A DNA stretch of 64,000 nucleotides. Origin: Bactrocera neohumeralis (lineage: Eukaryota > Arthropoda > Insecta > Diptera > Tephritidae). Where the stretch lies: positions 37,734,839-37,798,838 of the forward strand of contig NC_065919.1 in NCBI RefSeq assembly GCF_024586455.1, in the 5' to 3' direction. Shown here piece by piece: positions 45,558-55,984 of the stretch; position 1 is the first letter of the stretch; each line of letters begins with the position of its first letter. The notes beneath the pieces were generated by a model. That model had not been told where the DNA came from. It saw only the letters and a list, made by a program, of their open reading frames with translations, and searched no databases. Made by a program: the position numbers and the translations under genes.

Positions 45558-46360
45558 TTAAAGTTTCCGGTAGTAAACCTTAACCTCAAGGAGCTCCATC
45601 CGGCATTTTTTCTCTCTATCCAAAGTTTCACTTGGAAACTTGGTAGAGCGCTTCCTCTTTCTTGGGTTTAGAGGTGGATTGCCAATTGTTTCTTCTGAAA
45701 TAGATATTTTGGAATCATTCTCAGCTGACGGTAGATTTTCTGAGTTGCCATAACTTTCTGGCAAATTCAAACCATCTACCACAGCTGAATCTGATTCCTG
45801 AATATCGAGGATGGCCAAGTCAGGTTCATCCATTACCTTGTCTTCCCACCTCTGAATCCAGTATTTCGGGCGTTATACCTTTTACTCTGCAAATTAACAA
45901 AAATACAAAAAGTTTGTCGTTAAAAACCGGAAGATTTTTATTTTAAAGCTATGGTTTCTTGGCCAAATTTTCTTAGAATTCATCGTAGCTTACGAATTTG
46001 ATAACCGCTTCGTCGAAAAAAAAAATTGACCCACTCTAGTACACATCGCAATTAGTAATATTTTGCTTAAACCGGTTGTTATCAGCAAGAGTTGTTGAAT
46101 GACAACAACAACATGCTTGTTAGTTATTAGCAATGCACAATATAAGAATTCCAACAACAACAAATGATGGAAATATAATTATTTGCTATGTGTAGGCAAT
46201 AATTTGTTGTACTTTACCATTTACCAAACAAACTGTCCCTTGCATAGGCCCATGTTTTTTTGTGCTGACGCCAGTTGTAGGGATTGGGCTTTTTTTTTAA
46301 CACATCCTCCCATGCTGCCTGTTTATCTAATTTGATAACCTTCACAAAGAAACCTTCAGA
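45558..46360 (-). pseudogene. Harbinger Myb/SANT-like accessory protein
   Basis: The minus strand from about 46360 reads VIKLDKQAAWEDVLKKKPNP, YNWRQHKKTWAYARDSLFGK. The spaced Trp residues fit a Myb/SANT (MADF-like) DNA-binding domain. A likely intron follows (GTAAAGT after FGK, with acceptor TTTGTTAATTTGCAG at about 45890). The next exon gives KYWIQRWEDKVMDEPDLA, an acidic stretch, and a basic tail NPRKRKRSTKFPSETLDREK to the stop at 45558. In PIF/Harbinger elements this partner carries the transposase to the nucleus and to the ends. The exact intron phase was not resolved. It is convergent with the transposase, 344 bp apart. Confidence 0.65.
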
Positions 46361-48136
46361 AAGAAACTTAAATATGCTTGAAATTTACAATTATTTATTT
46401 AAAAAATACTTACTCTGTTGTTTTGAAAACTAGCAAATAAAATGTTTTTTTTTCTTTTATTACATTTAAAACAGCAAGTTTTTTTTTTCAATTTGTATTT
46501 TGCGGCTTATTTTAACAATGCAAGCAATGCAAAGTTAAAAGTGATGAGACAGAAATGCAAAGTTGATAAAACGCTTTGTGGAACACTTTGCACCCTCACT
46601 TTGCAAGAGAGTGCAAAGACTTTGCACTGAGCGGAAAGAGCGTAAAGTCTTTGCCAAAATATGCTCAATGCAAAGTGAGATTCGCAAAGAATATTGTGGA
46701 ACAGAATCGCTTTTCACTTTGCAGTACAATATCAATTGATAAGTGCAAAGTGAAAAGTTGATAAGTTGTTTTGTGGAATAGGGCCCAGGTTATCATATCT
46801 CCTGGTATGCCAAAATACTGGCCCAGTGATAGAAAAAATATAAGAGACTTAATAGATTTTGCTGTAGTCAAAAATATAGATAGAACGCGTATGACAGCTA
46901 ATACAGACAGACTTATCATCTGATCATTCACCTGTACTAATAAAGTTATACGAACAGCCCATGATATTTGAGCCAAAAGTTTCTCTAACATCTCATAAAA
47001 CTAACTGGTTGAAGTATAGGAAATATATCGGCAGCCACATTCATATTGTTTGGAAAATAAATACAGGAAGAGACATTGATGAAAGTATAAGAGGATTTAA
47101 TGATGTTATTACATTGTTTCTTTTTGGTGTTGCCAATACAGCTGTATTAATAATAATTAGAAAGATCAATAGTATTGAAATAGAAAAACTTGTAAATGAG
47201 AAAAGGCGAGCTAGCCGCGAATGGCAGTTAAGCCGCTCCCCTTCAATTGAAATCTGCTGTACGTAAGTGAAAAAAAGCGCTGAAATGCGAGGAAGAACGC
47301 AACAATGAAAATTATATAAAGAAACTGTGTCCAAATTCTGACAAGCAAAACTCTCTTTGAAAAGCCCAAAAGTCTTTTCAGCCACCAGTAGATTACAACA
47401 TGCCTCTAAGACAGTTGAATGGTAATTGCTTTGCAAATCACCTAGAAAAGGTATTTCAACCTAATTGCCTAAAGAACAACTTTAAGATGCCAACTTTGCC
47501 CAATACTGTCAACGAGTCGCTTGTGTCTATTAGGGCTTCGACTTCTGAAGTTACTAGAATCATAAAAGAGCTAAATCCGAAAAAGGCGTCAGGACACCAT
47601 AATATTACTCCAAAAATGCTAATTTAGTTACCAAATATTGCTATAACGGTGCTCTCCTTGCTCTTTAATGCACTTCTTGGTTTCGGATACTATCCAACTT
47701 TGTGGAAAAAGTCGCAGATCATCACGATAGATACACCTGAGAAAGACTTAACAAAGCCGTCTTCCTACAGATCAATAAGTCTCTTACCCTGTATTTCTAA
47801 AATATTTGAAAAAGTGTTATTATCAGAGATGACTTCTTTCCTCGGCGAAAATAATCTGGCAGCATTCGGAAGCATTCGAGCACAGAAAGTACTGTTCAGC
47901 TATTTTTCTAGATGTAGCTCAGGCGTTTGATAAGGTCTAGCGTGGAGGCCTTTTATGGAAAATCAAAAGCTTTTTACCTTACGAATTGCATAAAACTTTG
48001 GAGTCATATTTAAAAAACGGGAAATTTACAGTTAAAGTAGCAGACTTCATATCAGAAGAACGAGTATTAAGGGCGTCAACCACATTCTTGAGCTTTTTAG
48101 GTTTTAAATAGATTTAAGATTTGAATACTTATAGTT

Positions 48137-48428
48137 AAGCTTTACCAAGCAGATCCAATAAATTTAGAAATATTGAAAAAAACCTTGAAGTTATGACTGT
48201 CAACAGTGACGCGGTCGCTAGTCGCGAATGCGACGAGTGTTTGTTTGATGACAGGAGAAATTTTGTCCATTTGTTTCGCTGCCTTATCCATTCTGGAGAA
48301 AGCAGAGCTATCGGCGCGGGTGTTGAGCCAATGATATCAATATCATCGGCGTACGCCAGCAGCTGTATACTGTTATAGAAGATGGTACCTTCTCTGTTTA
48401 GTTCTGCAGCTCGAATTGAAGAAGTCAC
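48137..48428 (-). pseudogene. RTE-like RT palm fragment
   Basis: The minus strand reads SSIRAAELNREGTIFYNSIQ, then LLAYADDIDIIG, the catalytic YADD box of the RT palm, and then KWTKFLLSSNKHSSHSRLAT. The two Asp residues of the box are intact. The fragment ends near 48137 and is flanked by a mariner 3' remnant (48439-48482). It fits between the N-terminal part at 17534 and the C-terminal part at 43135 of similar elements. Confidence 0.75.
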
Positions 48429-48438
48429 ACGAAGGGAG

Positions 48439-48482
48439 TAACGACATCTATTGACAAAATACAGACTTTTTAGACTACCAAT
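48439..48482. mobile_element. One end of the mellifera-like mariner MITE
   Basis: AACGACATCTATTGACAAAA, followed by ATACAGACTTTTTAGACTAC, matches the end at 10313-10357 and 55946-55984. Only this terminal 44 bp remains. Confidence 0.6.
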
Positions 48483-48553
48483 ATATCGACAGATTGACCG
48501 ATTATTCGATAAAAAGTTTGTAACTTAGACTCCTGCGCCAAATAACAGTTATA

Positions 48554-49403
48554 CAAGGTGCGTTCCAAAGTAAACAGGACTTAAAAAGAAAGAACAAATG
48601 GTTTTTTCGGCACAATCAATTTATTTTATTCAAAAAAGAACGAAATTTCTTCTTAAATACAGCTTTTGCACGGTCCAAAAGCATGTCGAACGAGTGTTTT
48701 AGTTCCTTGGCCGGTATGGTCGCCAGTATGCCGGTGAATGCCTTTTGAATAGCCTCTACGTCTGCATAACGCTTTCCTTTTATGGGCAAATGCATTTTAC
48801 CGAAAAGGAAGATGTCGCACGGTGCCATATCAGGTAAATACGGGGAGTGGTGAATGGTTAAAATGTGATTTTCGATCAAATAATCGCTCACAAGCGTCGA
48901 TCGATGAGACGGCGCATTATCATGCAACAAAATTTGTGCTGAAGAAACCGTGCACACACCTTTGGTAAGCCCAAATGTTCAATCAAAATGCGATAAATCG
49001 ATGTTTTGGAGATGTTTAATTCCATTTCCATGAATTTTAATGATGGGATTGGCTGATTTCTGATGAATTTACCCACAGATTCGAGGGAATTTCCGGTTAT
49101 CGCGGATTTCGATTGGCTCACATGTTGATCGTCATTTATGTCCTCACGACCACTTTGAAAGCGTTGAAACCACTGGTGCATTCTACTACGGGATAGGCAA
49201 TCATCGCCATAAACTTGTTTCATCAATTGAAACGTTGCGGTAAAAGTTTTACTAACTTCACTTCCAATCAATAAAATGCGGTGAAATTCTCACTGGACAA
49301 TCGATAAAGAAAAAAGATTCTAACGCACCAGTCGGCATATATAGATGGCGCCACCAGGGGGAGCTAGATTCAAAAAGTCCTGTTTACTTTGGAACGTTCC
49401 TTG
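48554..49403 (-). mobile_element. Internally deleted mariner with TIRs and TA duplication
   Basis: The ends CAAGGTGCGTTCCAAAGTAA and the complement of TTTGGAACGTTCCTTG pair over about 28 bp, with TA on both sides (48552-48553, 49404-49405). The element is 850 bp; mariners with a whole gene are about 1.3 kb. The minus-strand gene keeps its N-terminus and the region from the second catalytic Asp onward. Confidence 0.9.
48616..49271 (-). pseudogene. Mariner transposase (DD34D) lacking the first catalytic region
   Basis: From 49271: FTATFQLMKQVYGDDCLSRS, RMHQWFQRFQSGREDIND (helix-turn-helix) and SKTSIYRILIEHLGLPKVCA. Near 48945 the frame jumps (QHKFCC against SAQILLHDNAPSH). It continues in a second frame from 48957 with LLHDNAPSHRSTLVSDYL (second Asp), SPYLPDMAPCDIFLF (third Asp, 34 residues later) and FKKKFRSFLNKIN at 48616. 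About 130 codons including the GDE site are missing. The join lies in a short stretch readable in both frames, which suggests a microhomology deletion. The protein cannot be active. Confidence 0.85.
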
Positions 49404-49639
49404 TATATTAGGTTGTCAAATATCTGCCTTTCGCCTATTTATCTTTTGAATTTCGCGGTTATGTATAAAGCGCTACAGAGCTCGTATCTGGCAATACTAT
49501 ACTTGTTGACATAACCTACAAAACGATGCTATGCATGATTAGTTTGAATATTGCGTTCAACAGTTATAGACGTGTAAACATAGAGTTCATTAATGCCGAA
49601 ATTTGCGCTACTTTAAAGATTTCCTTCGTTAAAGGCAAA

Positions 49640-49747
49640 GCATCGATTTATCGCACTTTGATCGAACATTTGGGCCTACGAAAGGTGTGTGCACGGTTTG
49701 TCCCGCACAAATTGACTGACGACCAAAAATTGCTCAGAATCAAACAT
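49640..49747 (+). pseudogene. Mariner N-terminal scrap, same family as 48554
   Basis: SIYRTLIEHLGLRKVCARFV, then PHKLTDDQKLLRIKH, matches the minus-strand mariner at 48554-49403 and extends a few codons past its deletion point. It abuts type B mini-me sequence. Confidence 0.7.
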
Positions 49748-49759
49748 TTAACCATTAAC

Positions 49760-50236
49760 CACTCCCTGTATTGTTTAAAGCCAATAAAACTGTTCAAGCC
49801 GCTAGGTACCGAATATTTGGACCCCGGTACCTATAGCTGACATTTGATCGAGAATGTCGGTCAATGTGTTAGATATATCTATAAATGGAATTAAGGGATA
49901 TTCTCTTATAATGGTATGTCTGCTTGTTAAAAATAGGTTGTATCGGACCAATACTTTCTTCAGGAAGACTTTGTACCGCATATATCGGCCAATATGTGAG
50001 TTATCTCAATAAAAATAGGAGAACGTGTTTACGGTGTATCATTGTGCCTAAAATATGTAGATAATTTGAGCGAAAACTTGACCTAGCCGCTATATAATTA
50101 ATCTCAGGATTTTCGAACATCCGGCTGACTTCACTCTATACGATTGGATTTACACTTTAAAGTATTTCCCTGGCTTTGATTCTTGCAAGTTGCAAGAGTA
50201 TAAATTGTTTGGTTACACCCGAACTTAGCCCTTACT
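49760..50236 (-). mobile_element. mini-me-like element, type B, reverse orientation
   Basis: The body blocks (CCAATAAAACTGTTCAAGCC, GACCCCGGTACC, TCGGTCAATGTGTTAGATAT) lead to the right end: CTTTGATTCTTGCAAGTTGC, AGAGTATAAATTGTTTGGTT, CCCGAACTTAGCCCTTACTT. This is the clearest complete terminus of type B. A T run of about 13 follows. Confidence 0.65.
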
Positions 50237-50310
50237 TTTTTTTTTTTTTATTTTAAGTGTATATCAAACAAAAAGTATACTCATACTGAACCCCGCCGTA
50301 AATATAAGTA

Positions 50311-50851
50311 TAATAGATTGTCAAAAAAGTCTTGCGGTATTTTCGCTAGTTGACGCTGAAAGTGCGAAGTTCTAGTTCGTCGCATCGGGTCATGCTATAC
50401 CTTTTTGGAAAGCTCATTTCACGCGCTAATACGTGTTTGATTGATTTTCGTTTCTTTTAAGTCGTTCGTGAGTTATAGCGTCGCAAACATGGAGCAAATA
50501 AAGAGAAAATACGGCATATTTTACAGTACTACTACGGTAAAGGCAAAAATGCATCTCAAGCCGCCAATAAAATTTGTGCAGTTTATGGACCCGATACAGT
50601 TTCCATTTCTACTGCACAACGATGGTTTCAACGTTTTCGTTCTGGTGTAGAGGTGGTCGAAGATACGCTACGCTCCGGAAGGCCTGTCGTCGAAAATTGC
50701 GATAAAATCGCTGAATTGGTCGAAAGAGACCGGCATAGTAGCAGCCGTAGCATCGGTCAAGAGCTGGGCATGAGTCATCAAAAATTCATTTCAATTTCAA
50801 AAAAAAAAAGATGCAATAAAAGTATCGCAAGACTTTTTTGACAACCCATTA
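50311..50851 (+). mobile_element. Internally deleted mariner with TIRs and TA duplication
   Basis: The ends TAATAGATTGTCAAAAAAGT and the complement of ACTTTTTTGACAACCCATTA pair over about 29 bp, with TA at 50309-50310 and 50852-50853. Inside, a frame opening MEQIKRKYGIFYSTTT passes (after a shift) to TAQRWFQRFRSGVEVVEDTL and RSGRPVVENCDKIAELVERD, then SSSRSIGQELGMSHQ. This is the N-terminal helix-turn-helix domain of a mellifera-type mariner. It then jumps directly to the 3' end, so the whole catalytic domain is deleted. Related to, but distinct from, the MITE at 9855. Confidence 0.85.
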
Positions 50852-52496
50852 TATTAATTACATTTGTTCTCACAAATTGCTCCCTTAAAAGCCCAGCGCG
50901 TCGTAGCTTCTCTCAGAAACCTCGTTCGCACACGAATGTATTGTTGCGGATGCATTTCAGTAACGGTAAACGGCAATTTTTGCCCGACAGTTTTTTGTGC
51001 TCTTTTTTACCGGCGTATCCACTCAACAATGCCATCAAGTTAAGTATTAAATTGATTATATGGAACAACAAAATTTTCATCGGCTTTCGCAAATAAAACT
51101 CTCTTAAAACGAACTTCAACTCTTTTTACTGCGTGTATGTCAATAACAGTTTAACTTGATCATATTCTGGTATCCTGGTTGTCTATGAATAAATATTTGC
51201 CCAAATATGCTCAGTAGACATGCCGGCAAATAACGCTGCTTTGAGCTGGACTAATTCCGATTGGAAGCGTTTACTCAAAAGACGAAAGTGATTGCAGATA
51301 TTTTAAACAGGAAGTTGCAAAAAGATAAAAGGCCGTGACACTACATACATATAACTGAAAAGACACGTGTATTTATCACAACTGGTAATTGATGGCTGCC
51401 ACATTTCTGACAGCTTGTAATAACCGCAATTTTCGGCGCTCTGTTGTTAAACAAGCATTAAAAACCCTGCAGAAAAATGAATAAAACAAGTTGAACACAA
51501 ACGTAAAAACAGATAAAACCAGAAGTGAAACACATATGAAGAAAATATTGGGATCATGCAGTGCAATCGTAACAACAAGGCAGTACAAAAATTTAAACTG
51601 TTGCATAAAACTCATGCAATACATCAAGTGTATTTTGCCTGTAGCAATCCTTTACTTCAGAAAACACTTTCACTTGAAAGTAATTCAAAAGTGCATAAGA
51701 TCTGTCATTTACCTAAATATGAATTTAAAATTCTGTAAATTGCTTTATAGTGATTTTCCTCTGTACTGTAAATGCAAGGATGGAAAGAATAATACTATAT
51801 TTTATTTCTAGTTTCATTCCCACTATATTTAAGTCTATTTATTGTTACCAAAAAACACAAATGTAGAATAATGTTATTTTAAATCTCTCTTGATTTATTT
51901 ACTTAAACTACTGAAATGATTTTAGTAAAATTTAACCCACTAGTTTACATCTCAATTATTTTAAAAGTCAAAACAATTCATGAATAAAAAAAAAAAAGTT
52001 CCCAAGAAAAGAATTTTAAAACACATACAACAAAAAATATTAATACAAAAAGTATAATTTTGAACCAAATCCGAGAAAAAAGTGGTCAAACCTCAACAAT
52101 CGGCACAGTGGATACTCAATACGCTGAATAGATTTTTAGAGGGTGGACCATATATAATGTGAAAGGCTATTGGAAGAACAACAGCGCCTAGTAATCCACG
52201 CATAACTAGTGTCGCTCAGTAGCGCGTACATTATACAAATGTATGTACGGAAGTATGCAAAATTTCAGATCGATATCTCAAAAACTTTGCGTGTATTCAT
52301 AATTTATAGGTTCTCTGACGTTAACTTTTGGGTGCTACAAACCATGCGACAAAATTAAGGGTATAATTATAAATATTATTGGTAAAAGTTAAGAATGTTC
52401 ATATTATGTTATTAGCTAATAGCTTTATAATTTCATTTTAAAATTTCAAATAAAGGTCAAATTTCAATCCAGTTGACTTTAACGTCATCTTGATTC
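50852..52496. other. Gene-free stretch
   Basis: AT-rich, with several short frames (for example 51491-51811) that I cannot assign. No repeat end was recognised. Confidence 0.35.
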
Positions 52497-53118
52497 ATAT
52501 ACAAAGCCAGATAATGAAAACTCAAATCGATTCAATTTCATTATATCACTCCAATTCCCTGATATAAACGGTTTAAAATAAAGTGGAAAGTCGAGAAAGA
52601 AGAACATTTTCCACGTAATTTTATAGCGGATGTATTCACTCGATTTTTAGAAGTCAATGGAGATGCTATCCTGAAAGCACTATTTGCATTTCGTCCGTTT
52701 TCACAGCATAACATCAGAAGTTTATAATAATGTTATCCACCAGATTTTGTTCAAATTGGCTACTTTCAACCAAATTTGGTGCATCGATAAGATTTATAAA
52801 ATACGTACAGGTGTATGTAAAGTTGAATTAAGTAATGTATGGTACTGTATGGTTGCAATAACAAGAGATACGCCAAATAAAGTTTGATAAATATTTTTAG
52901 CGATTATCATTATATTACAATTGTAAATCTCTGAATTTTGAAACGCAAACCTTACCGTAAAACTATTTCTACTATCTGTTAAAAATTACTAAGAATGTTT
53001 ATCTAATTGCACTAATATGATTTGGTCTTAGAAGGATTGAGTTTCTTAAACTATATACTAATATAATTCTATATAATTCATTAGAATAGACACAGAACCC
53101 AGTATTAAGTATTTTTGA
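52497..53118 (+). repeat. Duplicated segment, unit 1 left part
   Basis: This stretch recurs at 61441-61972 with few substitutions. The second copy lacks about 90 bp after GGTACTGTA. Part of it (about 52600-52780) resembles a diverged type B mini-me body. Together with 55600-57415 it forms the first of two versions of one locus. Confidence 0.85.
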
Positions 53119-53315
53119 TGAATAATATTGGGTAGTCAAAAAAATCTTTTCGTATTTCTAATCAAACTTTAACTTATTTTTTGTATATTTATAATAATAA
53201 ATAAATAAACAAATATATACCATTCTATAATTATAAAACTTTCAGTGTAAATCAAAATTTCGAAATTTCCGGAATACAGCGTCGTTTCATTTGTGGCTTG
53301 TGCGGCATTTTTCTC

Positions 53316-54274
53316 TTTTTATAGTCTCGCAACAAAGTTGCTAAGGAGAGTATTATAGTTTTGTTCACATAACGGTTGTTTGTAAGTCCTAAAACTAAAA
53401 GAGTCCGATATAGGGTTATATATACCAAAGTGATCAGGGTGACGAGTAGAGTTGAAATCCGGATGTCTGTCTGTCCGTCCGTCTGTCCGTCCGTCTGTCC
53501 GTCCGTCCGTGCAAGCTGTAACTTGAGTAAAAACTGAGATATCATGATGAAACTTGGTACACGTATTTCTTGGCTCCATAAGAAGGTTATGTTCGAAGAT
53601 GGGCAAAATCGCCCCAGTACCACGCCCACAAAATGGCGGAAACCGAAAACCTATAAAGTGTCATAACTAAGCCATAAATAAAGATATTAAAGTGAAATTT
53701 GGCACAAAGGATCGCATTAGAGAGGAGCATATGTGGACGCAATGTTTTTGGAAAAGTGGGCGTGGCCCCGCCCCCTACTAAGTTTTTTGTACATATCTCG
53801 GAAACTACTATAGCTATGTCAACCAAACTCTATAGAGTCGTTTCCTTCAGGCATTTCTATATACAGTTCAAAAATGGAAGAAATCGGATAATAACCACGC
53901 CCACCTCCCATACAAAGGTTATGTTGAAAATCACTAAAAGTGATTAAAGCCCACTTATGGACCAAAAACCATATCTCGGGAACTACTCCACCAATTTCAA
54001 TGAAATTCGGTATGTAATATTTTCTTAACACCCTGATGACATGTACAAAATATGGGTGAAATCGGTTCACAACCACGCCTTCTTAAATTCCATCTGATGC
54101 CTTCTCTGTATAATATATACATTAGGAACCAATGATGATAGCGGAATAAAACTTTACACAAATACGGTATTTGAAAAATATGTAAACGACTGATAATGAA
54201 ATCTCGATTATCACTTTATCGTGCGAGAGCATAAAATGTTCGGTGACACCCGAACTTAGCCTTCCTTACTTGTT
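53316..54274 (-). mobile_element. mini-me-like element, type A, inside the MITE
   Basis: A reverse-oriented type A copy with both ends (TATAGTCTCGCAACAAAGTT at left, CCCGAACTTAGCCTTCCTTA at right). It has the longest GTCY tract in the window (53463-53510). About 130 bp near 53945 are missing, including one GC-box unit. It lies within the MITE's internal region. Confidence 0.85.
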
Positions 54275-54765
54275 TATACATAAATTTCAAAATATAGCGA
54301 ATTTCTTCATTATTTTCACTCACTTTTGAACAGCTGTAATTTTTTTTAAATTTTGCCGAATTTAGTTCGTTTTAGTTGAATGAAGTTTAAAATCTTACTA
54401 ACTTTCCAATACTTTTGGTATGACACAATGTGATTGGTAGCACTGGAGATATACGACTGCAACGACATACAGTAGCGGATAGTGAAATCCGGACAACTAA
54501 AAAATCATAGTTTTTCCTTATTATTTTAGGGGAATGTTAACATTTTTTATTATAAAACAATAATATATATTTAGTACATTAGTATTAAGCGTAAAAAAGT
54601 CAATGTTGTGGATTGTACTTATAAAATTTTTTTATATTATTTTTAGATATTGTATCGTTTTGGTAGCTAGCATTATAAACAGTGATAAATTTGTTTTATT
54701 TACATTAAAGAAATGATTTTATTGTTTTAGTTGAAGGAATCATTAATCTATACAAAAACACTCTT

Positions 54766-55730
54766 TTACCATTTTGTCAAACCTCTTTTGCTTTTTATAA
54801 CGGCTTTTATACTCTCGGGCATTGAATTTATCCTGTTTGTAATTGTTCCTGCTCCAATACCGTTATACCACGCTTCTTGAAGAATTTCATCCAATTCTGC
54901 TAAATTCTTTAATCTCTTCTGTGATACCTGAGCCTTCATTATAAATGGGATTGAGATACGGACTGTTACCTGGCCACTCCAAAGTCGCGACCCCGATTTT
55001 TGATAAATAATTCTTCACCTTAGAGAAAGAAAAAAAGACAAGTATAAAATTTGTAATTAAAATTGTAGTAATAAACTCTAGTTGTACAAAATAACCGATA
55101 CTTACTAATTTGGCACGATGGCAGGGCGCGGAGACATCCTGAAAAATAAGGACATCCGCTCGTGAAAAATGGTTTGCCATTGAAGATATTAAATTTGTCT
55201 CAAGTCTTAGTCCCATTGACGGTTCCTTCTATTAGGGCTAGTTGCCCAAGGCTCACCAGTTCTCCTTCTCTCGTATGACATACCGTCGCTGCAAAAAATG
55301 TTAAATTTGGACAATCAAGTTGAGTCCAATTTTAATGTCCTTTGTCCATCGTAAACGGTTTTGACACATTTTTGACATTAAAAGTGGTTCTTTTGCGGCC
55401 CGACGAGCGTTCAAACCAACCTCTTGAAGCCTTTGTCGAACAGTTCTTGCGCTAACTTCCATACCGCCATCTTCAAATAACTCCACTATAATGTCTTCAG
55501 CAATTTTGAAGCGATCCCTCAAGTTAACGTTCTATCACCCGATCTTCCCTAGAACTTGTCTTTTGCTTTGCTCCAGAGCCAGTTTTTTCCTTAATAGACC
55601 TGGTTTCATCGAATTTTTTTAGAAATTCTACCATAGAAGGTTTTCTGAAGCCAACTCTAACACTAATTTCCCGAATCGTCAGATTTTCTTTTCGCAAAAT
55701 CAAAATATTACCTTTTTGCAATTCGGACAT
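54766..55730 (-). pseudogene. Tc1-like transposase with a probable intron
   Basis: The N-terminus MSELQKGNILILRKENLTIR carries a helix-turn-helix (ISVRVGFRKPSMVEFLKKF). A frameshift near 55525 leads to DRFKIAEDIIVELFEDGGME and SARTVRQRLQEVGLNARRAA (second helix-turn-helix). The first catalytic region is damaged; SDGMSYERRRTGEPW survives. VLIFQDVSAPCHRAKL holds the second Asp. The frame then meets an intron at 55105-55019, and resumes with VKNYLSKIGVATLEWPGNSP, YLNPIYN. In intact Tc1 proteins this motif is SPDLNPIE; here both the Asp and the catalytic Glu positions are Tyr. The C-terminus (EILQEAWYNGIGAGTI ... KSKRGLTKW) ends at 54766. Confidence 0.8.
55019..55105 (-). other. Probable 87-nt intron in the Tc1-like transposase
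   Basis: On the minus strand the donor is TTA|GTAAGTATC (55105) and the acceptor TTTTTCTTTCTCTAAG (55019). Removal joins AKL to VKNYLSK in phase 0, the usual Tc1 protein order. Read through, it inserts about 29 unrelated residues. The length and the pyrimidine-rich tract fit fly introns. Confidence 0.7.
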
Positions 55731-55984
55731 TTTTTTTTAATTTTGGCATATTTAAGCTTTAACGAAGCACGAGCACGAAATAAACTTTTAACTATTGAAA
55801 ACAAACTAAAAGTTGTTACAAAACGTGTACAGAGAAAAAATTTATGTGAAAGAATAATCCTTTCAGCAGAAAATTACACTTGTCGGTTACAACCGTGTTT
55901 TAAATACAAACCCAAGGTTATCCGGATTTCACTGTCAGCTACTGTATATTGACAAAATACGAAACTACTTTTTCGACTACCCAA

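Larger units (their letters stand above)
43820..46785 (+). mobile_element. PIF/Harbinger transposon with CAG target duplication
   Basis: The terminal inverted repeats begin GGCCCTATTCCACAAAACAA and pair over about 40 bp (43820-43860 with 46745-46785). The 3-bp CAG flanks both sides (43817-43819, 46786-46788); 3-bp CWG or TWA duplications are typical of Harbinger. The element holds the transposase (plus) and a Myb/SANT-like gene (minus), convergent. The subterminal 350 bp at each end carry about ten TGCAAAG/CTTTGCA motifs and several TTCCACA motifs. The insertion lies in the endonuclease part of the jockey-like element. Confidence 0.9.
43703..48060 (+). pseudogene. Jockey-like retrotransposon (endonuclease + RT), split by Harbinger
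   Basis: The endonuclease piece 43703-43816 reads VLVCGDYNAKHTYWAH and continues beyond the Harbinger (46789) as VIISPGMPKYWPSDRKNIRD and LIDFAVVKNIDRTRMTANT. A linker (KTNWLKYRKYIGSHI) leads to the RT. 47400-47930 holds NGNCFANHLEKVFQP, IIKELNPKKASGHHNITPKM, LLFNALLGFGYYPTLWKKSQ and SSYRSISLLPCISKIFEKVL. Then come AQAFDKVRGG-like sequence and LESYLKNGKFTVKVADFISE (48000-48060). The YADD box is gone. Stops at 47626 and elsewhere, and shifts, break it. Removing the Harbinger and one CAG restores the endonuclease reading across the junction. Confidence 0.8.
54470..55944 (-). mobile_element. Tc1-like transposon with TIRs and TA duplication
   Basis: The ends CAGTAGCGGATAGTGAAATC and the complement of GGATTTCACTGTCAGCTACTG pair with a few changes. 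TA is present at 54468-54469 and 55945-55946. CAGT-type ends with TA target sites are typical of Tc1 elements. The element is 1475 bp and sits inside the mariner MITE. A broken transposase gene runs on the minus strand (55730 to 54766). A truncated copy of its 5' part lies at 62117-62458. Confidence 0.9.
53128..55984 (-). mobile_element. Mellifera-like mariner MITE invaded by two elements
   Basis: The ends TTGGGTAGTCAAAAAAATCT and the complement of TACTTTTTCGACTACCCAA pair, with TA on both sides (53126-53127, 55985-55986). After removing a type A mini-me (53316-54274) and a Tc1-like element (54470-55944), the remainder is collinear with the 503-bp MITE at 9855-10357. It represents the oldest layer of this nest. 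Confidence 0.85.
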
